DNA of 64,000 bases from Sinorhizobium arboris LMG 14919 (GCF_000427465.1 NZ_ATYB01000008.1:1364001-1428000), one strand, 5' to 3'. Shown: positions 27,486 to 36,244, numbered from the stretch's first letter. The notes: generated from the sequence alone by a model not told the origin. Program-made: numbers and translations.

Positions 27486-27988
27486 CCCTTCTTCCGGTTG
27501 CGCTCGGTGGGACCGAGTTGGTGGCCTGGCGACTCGATCAAACCGTCCACGCATCGACATGGGATAGTGGAGAAGGCGCCTACCGAGTGGGGGGTCGCTG
27601 GAACAGTAAGGGGGTTCGTGCGGTCTACTGCTCACTCGACCCTGCGACGGCGATCCTTGAGGTCGCGGTTCACAAGGGTTTTCGGGCGCTGGACACTGTG
27701 GCGCATACAATGACGGCCGCAGCCATCGCCGACGCTGGCGATGTCTATGTCGTCGATCCGAAAAACGTGCCCAATCCCAACTGGGCACGCCCGGGCATTC
27801 CCGGCGCGGGACAGCAAGCCTATGGGGATGATCTGCTTCGACGCCATCGATTCGTCGCGATCCCGAGCGCGGTCTCGCCGCATAGCTGGAACCTCGTCTT
27901 TCTCGCGGGCGCCGCGCCGGCCGCCTATGCCCTCAAATTCCAAGAGCCACTTGCGCTCGACACGCGATTGCATCCACCGGGAACATGA
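27482..27988 (+). CDS. RES-domain toxin (NAD+-degrading family)
   Basis: 168 residues. The three family residues are visible: Arg in YRVGGRWNSKG (R39), Glu in PATAILEVAVH (E60), and Ser in VAIPSAVSPHSWN (S129). RES toxins such as MbcT deplete cellular NAD+ and stop growth until neutralised by the cognate Xre-type antitoxin. The 4-base overlap with the antitoxin couples translation and fixes the antitoxin-first order. All key residues are present, so it is probably active. Immediately downstream lies a decayed kduD fragment. Confidence 0.93.
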   Translation: MTLLPVALGGTELVAWRLDQTVHASTWDSGEGAYRVGGRWNSKGVRAVYCSLDPATAILEVAVHKGFRALDTVAHTMTAAAIADAGDVYVVDPKNVPNPNWARPGIPGAGQQAYGDDLLRRHRFVAIPSAVSPHSWNLVFLAGAAPAAYALKFQEPLALDTRLHPPGT

Positions 27989-27997
27989 ACGCCCTCA

Positions 27998-28348
27998 TTG
28001 GCCGGCCCTGGCGCAATGCTTAAGACGCTCCTGAAAACTGCTCAGACGCGCGACGAGGCGCTACAGGTTACGCCGCTCCAGAATGAAACCGGCGCAGCGG
28101 TCGCCAACGAATGGGCGGCTCGGAACATTCAGGTCAATGCCATTGCCCCGGGCTACATCGCCACCGACAATACCGAGGCCCTGCGCAACGATCCGAGTCA
28201 CGCCGAATCCATTCTCGCGCGTATCCCCGCCGGCCGCTGGGGACGTCCCGAGGACTTTGCCGGCCCGGCTGTTTTCCTGGCCTCGGCGGCATCGGATTAC
28301 GTCTCGGGCACGATCCTGACCGTGGATGGCGGCTGGATGGGACGCTGA
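27998..28348 (+). pseudogene. C-terminal fragment of a KduD-like 2-deoxy-D-gluconate 3-dehydrogenase
   Basis: From about 28100 the frame reads [20 protein letters not shown], then [20 protein letters not shown] and [11 protein letters not shown]. This is the last 80 or so residues of KduD-type SDR enzymes. The Rossmann loop and YxxxK site are missing. The upstream residues are not SDR-like and no good ribosome site is seen. It is a truncated remnant directly after the RES toxin and before a complete related SDR, which suggests a past insertion or deletion at this site. Confidence 0.8.
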
Positions 28349-28475
28349 TCCCGCCTCGCCCGCCGGTCAGGAACTGTACCACAGCCCTGTTTTCTCTTAT
28401 GTTCCGGGGGTGGCGGAGCCAAAGCTCCGCCACCCCCGCCGTGCCGGGTGGCACGCTTGCCAAGGAGCCCGAGAC

Positions 28476-29282
28476 ATGATGGATGGCGCCTCAAACGCCG
28501 CGCCGCGGACAAGCGGTCTTCCCGCGCTTTTCGATCTGAGCGGCCGGGTCGCCCTGATCACCGGATCGAGCGGCGGGCTCGGCCTTACCATGGCGCGCGC
28601 TCTTTGCGAGGCGGGGGCGTCAGTCATCCTCAACGGTCGCGACGAAGCGCGCCTTGCCGGTGCACGCGCGGAACTCGAAGAGCACGGCTTCACCGTGGGA
28701 ACCTCGGCCTTCGACGTCACCAGGTCGGCCGAGATCGGCCAGGCGGTGGCCGATATTCTCGCCGAGCGAGGCCGCATCGACATTCTGGTCAACAATGCCG
28801 GAATACAACACCGCACGCCGCTTCACGAATTCCCGGAAGACGCCTTCAGGCGCGTCATCGAGACCAATCTGACGAGTGCTTTCCTCGTCGGCCAGTCGGT
28901 CGTTCAGGGGATGATCGAACGCCGCGAGGGGACGATAATCAATATCTGTTCGGTGCAGAGCGAACTCGCGCGTCCCTCGATCGCGCCCTACGCCGCGTCT
29001 AAAGGCGGGCTCAAAATGCTGACCAAAGGCATGGCGCTCGACTGGGGCCGATACGGCATCCGCGTCAACGGGCTTGCGCCGGGCTACTTCAAGACGGAGC
29101 TGAACAGTGCGCTGGTTTCCGACGAGAAATTCTCGACATGGCTCGAGCAGAGAACGCCGCTTGGCCGCTGGGGCGATATGAACGAGCTGGCGGGGGCGGC
29201 GGTCTTCCTTGCATCGGCCGCATCGAGCTTCGTCACCGGCCACATTCTCTATGTCGACGGCGGTATCACCAGCTGCCTTTGA
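28476..29282 (+). CDS. SDR oxidoreductase, gluconate 5-dehydrogenase-like
   Basis: 268 residues from ATGATG at 28476, which follows AAGGAG; the frame itself opens upstream in unrelated sequence. A classical SDR: TGSSGGLG at residues 29-36, NNAG at 107-110, catalytic serine in NICSVQSE, and Y172-xxx-K176 in APYAASKGG. It ends GHILYVDGGITSCL. The sequence style matches gluconate 5-dehydrogenase (IdnO), which interconverts gluconate and 5-ketogluconate using NAD(P)H. The kduD remnant just before it hints that the locus once handled sugar acids more broadly. Confidence 0.85.
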   Translation: MMDGASNAAPRTSGLPALFDLSGRVALITGSSGGLGLTMARALCEAGASVILNGRDEARLAGARAELEEHGFTVGTSAFDVTRSAEIGQAVADILAERGRIDILVNNAGIQHRTPLHEFPEDAFRRVIETNLTSAFLVGQSVVQGMIERREGTIINICSVQSELARPSIAPYAASKGGLKMLTKGMALDWGRYGIRVNGLAPGYFKTELNSALVSDEKFSTWLEQRTPLGRWGDMNELAGAAVFLASAASSFVTGHILYVDGGITSCL

Positions 29283-29429
29283 AACAGGCATCTTCCTGCG
29301 GCTGGAACCGAAAAAGGCTGTCCTGCGGAAAGCCTCAGCTAATCCAATCCGGGTTTGGAGCATTCCGATGCGTAGCGGTTTTGCTGGAAGTGTAGCGTCA
29401 CAGGGCACGGCGCGTCGGTGCGGGACGCT

Positions 29430-30203
29430 CTAGTCCCGCAGCGACACCCATACCGGCGCGTGGTCGCTCGCTCCCTCAAGCGCACGGAACTCCCGGTCGA
29501 TTCCGGCGCCGGTCAGGCGGCGCCGGAGCTTGCGGCTCAGGAGAATATGATCGAGGCGAAGGCCGGCGTCGCGCTGCCAGCGGTTGCGGCGGTAGTCCCA
29601 GAAAGTGAAGAGCTGTTCTTTGGGGTGGATCTTGCGCAGCGCGTCGAGCCAGCCCTGATCGACAAGGCTCCCGAAGGCCGCGCGGCTTTCCGGCTGGACG
29701 AGGGCGTTGTCGTCGTAGGAGCGGGTCGGGTAGATGTCGCGCGGTTCCGGAACGACGTTGTAGTCGCCGGCGAGCACCACCGGCACTCCAGTCTCCAGCA
29801 GCGCGGCGGCATGCTGGTTGAAGCGCAAGTGCCAGGCGAGCTTGTAGTCGAATTTCGGCCCGGGCTGCGGGTTGCCGTTTGGAGCATAGAGCGAGGCGAT
29901 CAGAATGCCGTTTACCGCGGCCTCGATGTAGCGGCTCTGCGTGTCGGAAGGATCGCCGGGCAATCCGGTTCGCGTGAGCACCGGTTCGCGGCCGCGGGCA
30001 AGAACGGCAACGCCGTTCCAGGCTGCCTGGCCCCGCCAGACGGCACCGTAGCCGGCTGCCTCGATTGCGGCCTTGGGGAACTGTCCGTCCGTCGCCTTGA
30101 GCTCCTGCAGGCAGACCACGTCCGGCTCGGCCGCAGCGAGCCAGGTCAGAAGGACGTCGAGCCGCTTGTTCACGCCGTTGATGTTGAAGGTCGCGATCTT
30201 CAT
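29430..30203 (-). CDS. xthA: Exodeoxyribonuclease III
   Basis: 257 residues from the ATG at 30203. AP endonuclease and 3'-5' exonuclease of the ExoIII family. Active-site residues seen: N7 (TFNINGVNKR), E34 (CLQELKA), Y106 (LYAPNGN), D147 and N149 (LAGDYNVV), and D247-H248 (GASDHAPVW). It begins seven bases after the stop of the hydrolase gene, on the same strand as ku and ligD, so it is probably the last gene of the end-joining operon. Rhizobia usually have further xthA copies elsewhere, so this one may be specialised. Confidence 0.93.
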   Translation of the reverse strand: MKIATFNINGVNKRLDVLLTWLAAAEPDVVCLQELKATDGQFPKAAIEAAGYGAVWRGQAAWNGVAVLARGREPVLTRTGLPGDPSDTQSRYIEAAVNGILIASLYAPNGNPQPGPKFDYKLAWHLRFNQHAAALLETGVPVVLAGDYNVVPEPRDIYPTRSYDDNALVQPESRAAFGSLVDQGWLDALRKIHPKEQLFTFWDYRRNRWQRDAGLRLDHILLSRKLRRRLTGAGIDREFRALEGASDHAPVWVSLRD

Positions 30204-30210
30204 CGGGAGC

Positions 30211-30852
30211 TCAAGACATGAGGCGATCCGACCATCGCGCAACCGTCTCGGCCATCGTCTTCAGGTGATCTGCGGCCGAAAAGCCCGAGACTGTCTTGCG
30301 CGGCTTGAGGTCGTGGTCGCCATCCTCCAGCCATAGAAGTTCGATCCTGTCGGACAGCGCGTATTGCGAGACCTCGGCGCGAGTACCGAATTCGTCGCGG
30401 GTCCCCTGGCAGATCAAGGCCGGCGTCTTGAGACCGGCAAGATGCCGGGTGCGTAACTGTTCCGGCTTGCCCGGCGGATGAAAAGGATAGCCGAGGCAAA
30501 GGAGACCCGCGATCCTGCCCTCGGCATGAAGGTCGTCGGCGATCATGCTGGCGACGCGCCCGCCCATGGACTTGCCGCCGATCACGAGAGCGCCCTTGGC
30601 GCCGAGCTCGGCAACGGCCGCCCGGTATTCCGGATTGAGCGTCTCCGCACGGGGCGGGGGCTTGCGCTCCCCGGCCGTGCGCCGCGCCGCCATATAGCCG
30701 AACTCGAAGCGGGCGACACGAAGACCCGCGCCCGCAAGCGCTTGAGCGGCCGCGGTCATCGAAGCCGAATCCATAGGGGCTCCGGCTCCATGCGCGAGCA
30801 GAATGGTGACGGGCGCATCGCCCGGCCCGTCGAACAGGAATTTTCCGCCCAT
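30211..30852 (-). CDS. Alpha/beta hydrolase (KANL3/Tex30-like family)
   Basis: 213 residues. The fold is that of small dienelactone-hydrolase-like enzymes. LLAHGAGAPMDS marks the oxyanion region, GGKSMGGR holds the nucleophile S95, CQGTRDEFG holds D153, and DGDHDLKPRK holds H180, completing the triad. There is no signal peptide. It starts one base after the BRCT-TPR gene stop and ends seven bases before xthA, so it is tightly built into the ligD-ku operon. Its role there is unknown. Confidence 0.85.
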   Translation of the reverse strand: MGGKFLFDGPGDAPVTILLAHGAGAPMDSASMTAAAQALAGAGLRVARFEFGYMAARRTAGERKPPPRAETLNPEYRAAVAELGAKGALVIGGKSMGGRVASMIADDLHAEGRIAGLLCLGYPFHPPGKPEQLRTRHLAGLKTPALICQGTRDEFGTRAEVSQYALSDRIELLWLEDGDHDLKPRKTVSGFSAADHLKTMAETVARWSDRLMS

Positions 30853-30853
30853 G

Positions 30854-31939
30854 TCAGCCAGCCGTTCTGGAGAGGAGATGAAGGTTCACGAACTGCACGC
30901 CCCTTTCGGCGGCGCGCGCCCATTCGGAATAGGGATCGAGTTCGAGGTAGCGCAACCACCAGCGGCGCGCCTCGGCGAGATTGCCCGCATCGAACTCCAG
31001 CTTGGCCAGGTTGAAGACGGCATCGCCGTAATCGCCATCGAGTTCGATCGCCCTCCTGAGGTGCCGTCTGGCGGTATCCGTGCGGCCGCGTTCGCCCATC
31101 AGCCCGGCCAGGTTGAACCAGGCCTCGACGAAGGTAGGATCGAGCTTGATGGCGCGGGCATAGTCATGTGCCGCTTCGGCCTCCCGCCCGGCGGCCTTGA
31201 GGCAGTTGGCGCGGTTGAAGGCTGCAACTTCGTCGGTGCGGTCGATGGCGAGATAGCGCTGATAGAACGCGGCCGCCTCGTCGTAGTCCCCCGCTTCCTC
31301 GGCCGCTTCGGCCTGAGCGAAGAGTTCTTCGAGCGCCTCCTCGTCGGGAGAGCCGACATCGAGCAGCAATTGGCCGTCGAGTTCGCTCAAGCCTTCGGCG
31401 CCTCGGGCATAGATCGTATCCTTGCCCTCGTGGTGCAGCGAAAGCGCCGTGAGGGAGGCAACGTTTCCGAAGCGATGGACCGAGCGCGCGATCGCGCCCC
31501 AGCCTGCGCCGCTGGCCATCAGTCCCGCATATTTTCGGGCGAGGATCAGATCGCGGAAAGAATAGGGCTCACTGTCATGTTCGAAAGCGTCGAACAGCGA
31601 CAGGAGATCGAGATGGCGAGGGGAGAGCCGGGACTGGTCGATGAGCGACTGCCGCGTCAGCGCCGATGTTTCCGGCGCGCTCGCCAGTCCGAGCAGGCGG
31701 AGAAAGCCGTTTTCGCTGAGAACGCGCCGACGCGCCCCGCTCTCGCTGTCGAAGCGGGCTTCGATCTCCGCTTCGGTCGCTTTTGCGAGCAGTCCACGCC
31801 CCATGACCACGAAATTCGTCTGCCGTGTGACGCCTCGCCTGAGGTGTCCGCCCTGGCGCTCGACCTCGCGCGCCGCCAGCCGCCGCGGAAAGGCGGCAAG
31901 CGCACCGACGATACCGAATGTCCGACCGGCAACCGCCAT
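30854..31939 (-). CDS. BRCT / MerR-like / TPR protein of the NHEJ operon
   Basis: 361 residues, three parts. Residues 3-85 fit a BRCT domain: AGRTFGIVGAL, the GG turn at 30-31, GVTRQTNFVVMGRGLL, and the closing LSENGFLRLLG, as in NAD+ ligase BRCTs. Residues about 93-160 look like a MerR-type winged helix (LTRQSLIDQSRLSP, YSFRDLILARKYAGLM). Residues 205-345 hold about four TPR units (AFNRANCLKAAGREAEAAHD, AWFNLAGLMGERGRTDTARR). Its ATG overlaps the ku stop (TGATG). The BRCT domain and coupling suggest a DNA-end or protein scaffold working with Ku/LigD. This is inference. Confidence 0.82.
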   Translation of the reverse strand: MAVAGRTFGIVGALAAFPRRLAAREVERQGGHLRRGVTRQTNFVVMGRGLLAKATEAEIEARFDSESGARRRVLSENGFLRLLGLASAPETSALTRQSLIDQSRLSPRHLDLLSLFDAFEHDSEPYSFRDLILARKYAGLMASGAGWGAIARSVHRFGNVASLTALSLHHEGKDTIYARGAEGLSELDGQLLLDVGSPDEEALEELFAQAEAAEEAGDYDEAAAFYQRYLAIDRTDEVAAFNRANCLKAAGREAEAAHDYARAIKLDPTFVEAWFNLAGLMGERGRTDTARRHLRRAIELDGDYGDAVFNLAKLEFDAGNLAEARRWWLRYLELDPYSEWARAAERGVQFVNLHLLSRTAG

Positions 31940-32823
31940 CAGGCTTTTTTCTTGGCCGCGGGCTTAGCCGTGACGCGCTTCGCCGCCGTAACCTTGGCGG
32001 CCGGCTCTTTTGCCGCGGGCTCCGCCTTGGGCTTGCTTCTGGCCGGCGGTTTGGCCTGGGAAAGGCTCGCCTTCAGGGCATCCATGAGATTGACGACGTT
32101 GCCGCGTTCGGGCGCCTGCGCAATGATCGGCTTGTGACCCTTGAGCTTCTCGCGGATCATCTGCATCAGCGCGACCTCGTAGCGGTCCTCGTACTGCTTC
32201 GGATCGAAGGTCGTCGTCTTCTGTTGGATGAGCGCTTCGGCAAGCTGCAGCATTTCCGGATCCGGATTGCCGACAGGAATGTTGCCGAAATAATCCGCCG
32301 TACCCCTCACCTCGTTGGGGTTGCGCAAGGTGCAGACGAACATTCCGGTTTCGCGCGGACCGATGGTCACGACCCGTTCGCGGCTGGACAGCACGAGACG
32401 GGCGATCGCGAGCTTGCCGCTTCGGCGCAGGGCTTCACGCAAAACGATGAAGGTTTCCTCGGCCATCGCCCCGTCGGGGGCCAGATAGTAAGGTGCGTCC
32501 TGGTAGATGACGTCGACGGAACCCGCGTCGACGAAAGCCTCGATGTTCATCGTGTGATTGGATTCGATCCTGACGCTTTCCAGATCCGAATCCTCGATGA
32601 TGATGTATTTCTTGTCCTCGTATTCGTAGCCCTTCACGAGGTCCGAACGCTCGACGAGGCCGAGCTCCGGATCGACGGGCTTCATATTGATCCGGTTGTG
32701 CGTGTCCTTATGAAGCTGATTGAAGGAAATTCGCTCGCTTGCGCTGGTGGCCGGGTAAAGCCTCACCGGACAGCTCACGAGACTCAATCTGATATAGCCC
32801 TTCCAACTTGCCCTGGGTGCCAT
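31939..32823 (-). CDS. ku: Ku protein (non-homologous end joining)
   Basis: 294 residues. Binds DNA double-strand ends as a homodimer and recruits LigD. The Ku core is clear: ASWKGYIRLSLVSCPVRLYP at the start, ISFNQLHKDTHNRI, VKGYEYEDKKYIIIEDSDLE, YYLAPDG, and ALMQMIREKLKG. The C-terminal tail from about residue 250 is rich in Lys, Ala and Pro (repeats such as AAKVTAAK), as in many bacterial Ku proteins, and probably adds DNA contacts. The ATG has AGGAG upstream. It lies between ligD and the BRCT-TPR gene in one minus-strand operon. Confidence 0.96.
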   Translation of the reverse strand: MAPRASWKGYIRLSLVSCPVRLYPATSASERISFNQLHKDTHNRINMKPVDPELGLVERSDLVKGYEYEDKKYIIIEDSDLESVRIESNHTMNIEAFVDAGSVDVIYQDAPYYLAPDGAMAEETFIVLREALRRSGKLAIARLVLSSRERVVTIGPRETGMFVCTLRNPNEVRGTADYFGNIPVGNPDPEMLQLAEALIQQKTTTFDPKQYEDRYEVALMQMIREKLKGHKPIIAQAPERGNVVNLMDALKASLSQAKPPARSKPKAEPAAKEPAAKVTAAKRVTAKPAAKKKA

Positions 32824-32860
32824 GGTTGTCTCCTACGCGGCACTACGATCACATCTGCCA

Positions 32861-32903
32861 GAGCGGGATGAGGAAAGTGCATGCGGGCCGCCCTGCATCC
32901 CGC
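32861..32903. repeat. Rhizobial palindromic intergenic repeat, copy C
   Basis: Starts GAGCGGGATGAGGAAAGTGC and ends CCTGCATCCCGC, with pairing GCGGGATG/CATCCCGC at the ends. It fills the ligD-ku intergenic gap within the operon. Family members lie at 5445, 10337 and 62468. Confidence 0.65.
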
Positions 32904-32913
32904 GCCTCAACGA

Positions 32914-35370
32914 CTACAATATAGGCAGATCCCTCGCGAAGTCGTCGATGTCGGTCCAGGGATCGCCGGACGTGGCCAGAAGGCCCGGCAGCGAAGAATA
33001 GTTCAAATCCGCCGGAGCGTCGATAGTCTCGAGATCCGCCCAACCGAGCGGGGTCGAGGCGGGCAGATTGGTGCGGGCGCGCAGCGAATAAGGGGCCGCC
33101 CAGGTGTGGCTGCGGGCGTTGCGATGGAAGTCGATGAAAATGCGTTTTATGCGGTTGTTCTTGCCCATGATGGTGGTGAAGGTGTCAGGAGCGGTTGCCG
33201 CGAGACGGGTCGCGAGCGCGCTCGTCGCCCGATGGAACTTCTTCCAGTCGAGCTTTGGCACGACCGGAACGACGACGTGCACTCCCCTGCCGCCTGAAGT
33301 CTTTACGAAAGGCACCAGGTCAAGTGCCTCGAGTTCGGCCTTGATGTGGATCGCGGCCTCGACCACCTCGCGCCAGGCGATGCCTTCGCCGGGATCGAGA
33401 TCGAAGACAACGCGATCCGGCTTGTCGAGGAGCTTGCGCGTCGTTCCCCAATTGTGGAATTCGACAACGCCGAACTGCGCCAGCGCCAGGTATCCTTTCG
33501 CGTCCTCGACGGACAGGTAGGTTTTCGCTTCGCCTTCCGAGTTGGTGGCCTGGAATGTTGCGACCGAAGGCGGCATGCCGGTAAAGGGGTGTCGCTGGAA
33601 GAAGCAATCCTGCGTCCGGCCGGTGGGGCAGCGCACCAACGAAACGGGACGGCCGAGAATATGCGGCAGCATGAAATCGCCGATCATCGCGTAATAGACG
33701 GCGAGGTCGAGCTTGGTCGGGCCAGACTTGCCGAAAAGCCGCCGGGTCGGGTTGGTGATCGATATGCCCGCGAGGTCCGTGTCCGAGATCAGGCGCTGTC
33801 TCGACACGGAAACCGGCGTCGATAGCTCGACGTCGCGGAGCCCCTTGAAGACGGCGTGGCGCAGCACGTTGTCGGTCGTCCGGTTGCCATAGTGAACATG
33901 GGCCCGGAGCAGCGGCCGCACCCAGATGATCTCCTTGGGTGCTCCTTCGAGCTTTGCGGCGCCGGCGCGCAAGGGTTCGAGCCTTGCGAGCAACTCCTTG
34001 AGCATCGGCGCGTCGAAGCCGGTTCCGACCTTGCCGCGATATTCCAGCTCGCCGTCGGTCCACTCTCCAAGCGCAAGCGATGCGATGCCCTCGGCCGCCT
34101 CCGAAACGGTGTAGCCGACGATCACGAAATCCTCCGCCTTCAATGCCTTCGTCTTGGTCCAGGTCTTCGACCGGCCGCTTCGGTAGGCCCCTGAGAGGCG
34201 TTTGGAGATGATCCCTTCCAGGCCCATCTCGCAGGCCCGGTCGTAAAGGGCGCGCCCTTCGCCCACCACATGATCGCTGAACTGGATCGCCGCGCGGCTG
34301 GAGTCCTGCCCCGCAAGCAGTTGCTTCAACAGGGCCTTGCGTTTTTCGAGCGGGACGTCGAAAAGATTCCAGCCGTTGAGATGCAGGAGGTCGAAGGCGT
34401 AGAAGACGAGGCGGTTGCCGGCGCCGGTGGAAAGTGCATCCTGCAGCAGCGCGAAGCGGCTGATCCCCGCCTCGTCCAGCACGACGATCTCGCCGTCGAT
34501 GATGGCATCGCGGCACGGCAGCCGCCGGAAAGCCTCCGGCAGGTCTCCGTAACGCTTCGTCCAGTCGAGTCCGCCGCGGGTGATGAGGCGCACATTTCCG
34601 TCCGCCAGGTGAGCCATGGTGCGATAGCCGTCGAACTTGATCTCGTGCAGCCAGGGCTCGGGCTTTTTCGAGCCCTTCTCGGCTTCCGGAGGAAGGATCG
34701 TCTGTGTTGCGAGTTGGGGTTCGACGCGTTCGGGCGGCGCGCCCTTGACTGCACCCGCTAGCGCGCCGGGATTGAGCTTGACCGGCTTTGGAGGTGCTTT
34801 CGGCTTCTCGACCAGTTCCTCGATCCGCCGGCCGGATTTGACGCTTTCCGGTCGGGCGGCAAGAATGTCGATCGATGTGTCGGCGGCCGGATCGCGCTCC
34901 TTGAACAGAAGCCAGTTGCGCCGGTCCTCCTCTCCTGGGCGGGTCTTCAGACGGGCCAGCATCCAGCCGCCGTTGAGTTTCTCCCCAGCCAGGCGGAATT
35001 TGAAGGCGCCCTTGCGCAGGTCGTCTTCGGCATCGCCCATCGACGCCCAGACGCCCTTGTCCCAGACGATCATCGGACCGCCCCCGTATTCGCCTTCGGG
35101 GATCACGCCCTCGAAATCGATATAGTCGAGGGGATGGTCCTCGGTCTCCACCGCCAGCCGCTTGTCGGCCGGATTGAGCGACGGACCCCTCGGCACCGCC
35201 CAGCTTTTCAGCACGCCGTCGACCTCGAGTCGCAAATCGTAGTGATCGGCGGTCGCATGGTGCTTGTGCACGACAAAGCGGTTGCCGCCGCCGGTCAGAT
35301 TTCCGACCGGCTCCGGCGTCTTCGAGAAATTCCGCTTCTTGCGGTAGGCCTCCAGCTTCGGTGTCGCCAT
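32914..35370 (-). CDS. ligD: DNA ligase D (PE-LIG-POL)
   Basis: 818 residues, the full three-domain NHEJ ligase. The phosphoesterase domain is N-terminal (about 15-170), with HKHHATADHYDLRLE and EGEYGGG. The ATP-dependent ligase domain follows, with the adenylated lysine K245 in LHEIKFDGYR, DGEIVVLDE, and EGIISKRLSG. The primase-like polymerase domain is C-terminal (about 530-818), with the metal aspartates in VFDLDPGEG (D657, D659) and IFIDFHRN (D747). Joins Ku-bound ends and can add ribo- or deoxynucleotides. It is the first gene of the minus-strand operon with ku. Confidence 0.97.
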   Translation of the reverse strand: MATPKLEAYRKKRNFSKTPEPVGNLTGGGNRFVVHKHHATADHYDLRLEVDGVLKSWAVPRGPSLNPADKRLAVETEDHPLDYIDFEGVIPEGEYGGGPMIVWDKGVWASMGDAEDDLRKGAFKFRLAGEKLNGGWMLARLKTRPGEEDRRNWLLFKERDPAADTSIDILAARPESVKSGRRIEELVEKPKAPPKPVKLNPGALAGAVKGAPPERVEPQLATQTILPPEAEKGSKKPEPWLHEIKFDGYRTMAHLADGNVRLITRGGLDWTKRYGDLPEAFRRLPCRDAIIDGEIVVLDEAGISRFALLQDALSTGAGNRLVFYAFDLLHLNGWNLFDVPLEKRKALLKQLLAGQDSSRAAIQFSDHVVGEGRALYDRACEMGLEGIISKRLSGAYRSGRSKTWTKTKALKAEDFVIVGYTVSEAAEGIASLALGEWTDGELEYRGKVGTGFDAPMLKELLARLEPLRAGAAKLEGAPKEIIWVRPLLRAHVHYGNRTTDNVLRHAVFKGLRDVELSTPVSVSRQRLISDTDLAGISITNPTRRLFGKSGPTKLDLAVYYAMIGDFMLPHILGRPVSLVRCPTGRTQDCFFQRHPFTGMPPSVATFQATNSEGEAKTYLSVEDAKGYLALAQFGVVEFHNWGTTRKLLDKPDRVVFDLDPGEGIAWREVVEAAIHIKAELEALDLVPFVKTSGGRGVHVVVPVVPKLDWKKFHRATSALATRLAATAPDTFTTIMGKNNRIKRIFIDFHRNARSHTWAAPYSLRARTNLPASTPLGWADLETIDAPADLNYSSLPGLLATSGDPWTDIDDFARDLPIL

Positions 35371-35407
35371 GCATCCAAGCTATGGCGGATCACGGCACGC
35401 TGCAATA

Positions 35408-36244
35408 TCAGGCGAGCCTGCCCGGGTTGCCGAGCGTCATATGGCGGTTCACGTCCTTGTAAAGCAGGTAGCGGAACTTGCCCGGTCCGCCGGCATAGCA
35501 GGCCTGCGGGCAGAAGGCTCTGAGCCACATATAGTCGCCGGCTTCGACTTCCACCCAGTCGTTGTTGAGGCGGTACACGGCCTTGCCTTCGAGCACATAG
35601 AGCCCGTGTTCCATCACATGGGTTTCCATGAACGGGATGACGCCGCCGGGCTCGAAGGTCACGATCGTGACATGCATGTCATGGCGCATGTCGGAAGGAT
35701 CGACGAAGCGAGTGGTGGCCCAGCGCCCGTCCGTTTCCGGCATCGGCGACGGAGGGATGTCGCGTTCGTTGGTAACGATCGGTTCGGGAAGGGGAACCCC
35801 ATCGACCTTCTCATAGGCCTTGCGGATCCAGTGGAACCGGGCCGGCGCATCGGATTCGTTCCTGAGGCTCCATTCGGTGCCCGGCGGGATGAAGGCATAG
35901 CCGCCGGACTGCATCAGATGCGTCTCATCGCCGAGCCTCAGATGGAACTCGCCGTCCACCACGAACAGCACCGCTTCGGCGCGGGGGTCCGTCTCCGGCC
36001 GGTTGCTGCCGCCCGAAGGGCCGACTTCCATGATATATTGCGAGAAAGTCTCGGCGAAGCCGGAAAGCGGGCGCGACAGGACCCAGAGCCGTGTGTTCGT
36101 CCAGAAGGGCAGATAGCTTGTCACGATGTCGCGCATGACGCCCTTTGGAATGATCGCATAGGCCTCGGTGAAGATAGCGCGGTCCGAAAGCAGGTTGGTC
36201 TGAGGAGGATGGCCGCCTTCCGGAAAATAGTAGTTCTTCTGCAT
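35408..36244 (-). CDS. allE: (S)-ureidoglycine aminohydrolase (bicupin)
   Basis: 278 residues from the ATG at 36244 (MQKNYYFPEGGHPP). The frame extends further upstream into the divergent promoter region. Two cupin domains: FVVDGEFHLRLG and GGYAFIPPGTEW in the first, and the metal-binding second half with METHVMEHGLYVLEGKAVYRL and MWLRAFCPQACYAGG. Deaminates ureidoglycine from allantoate to (S)-ureidoglycolate, releasing ammonia. It lies 135 bases from a divergent LysR gene, its likely regulator. The following step, ureidoglycolate lyase, is encoded at 45498. Confidence 0.93.
   Translation of the reverse strand: MQKNYYFPEGGHPPQTNLLSDRAIFTEAYAIIPKGVMRDIVTSYLPFWTNTRLWVLSRPLSGFAETFSQYIMEVGPSGGSNRPETDPRAEAVLFVVDGEFHLRLGDETHLMQSGGYAFIPPGTEWSLRNESDAPARFHWIRKAYEKVDGVPLPEPIVTNERDIPPSPMPETDGRWATTRFVDPSDMRHDMHVTIVTFEPGGVIPFMETHVMEHGLYVLEGKAVYRLNNDWVEVEAGDYMWLRAFCPQACYAGGPGKFRYLLYKDVNRHMTLGNPGRLA

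Noticed and set aside
33320..35374. A 684-codon minus-strand frame overlapping ligD
   Set aside because: It is the same strand shifted by one base. ligD has all catalytic motifs, while this one has none.
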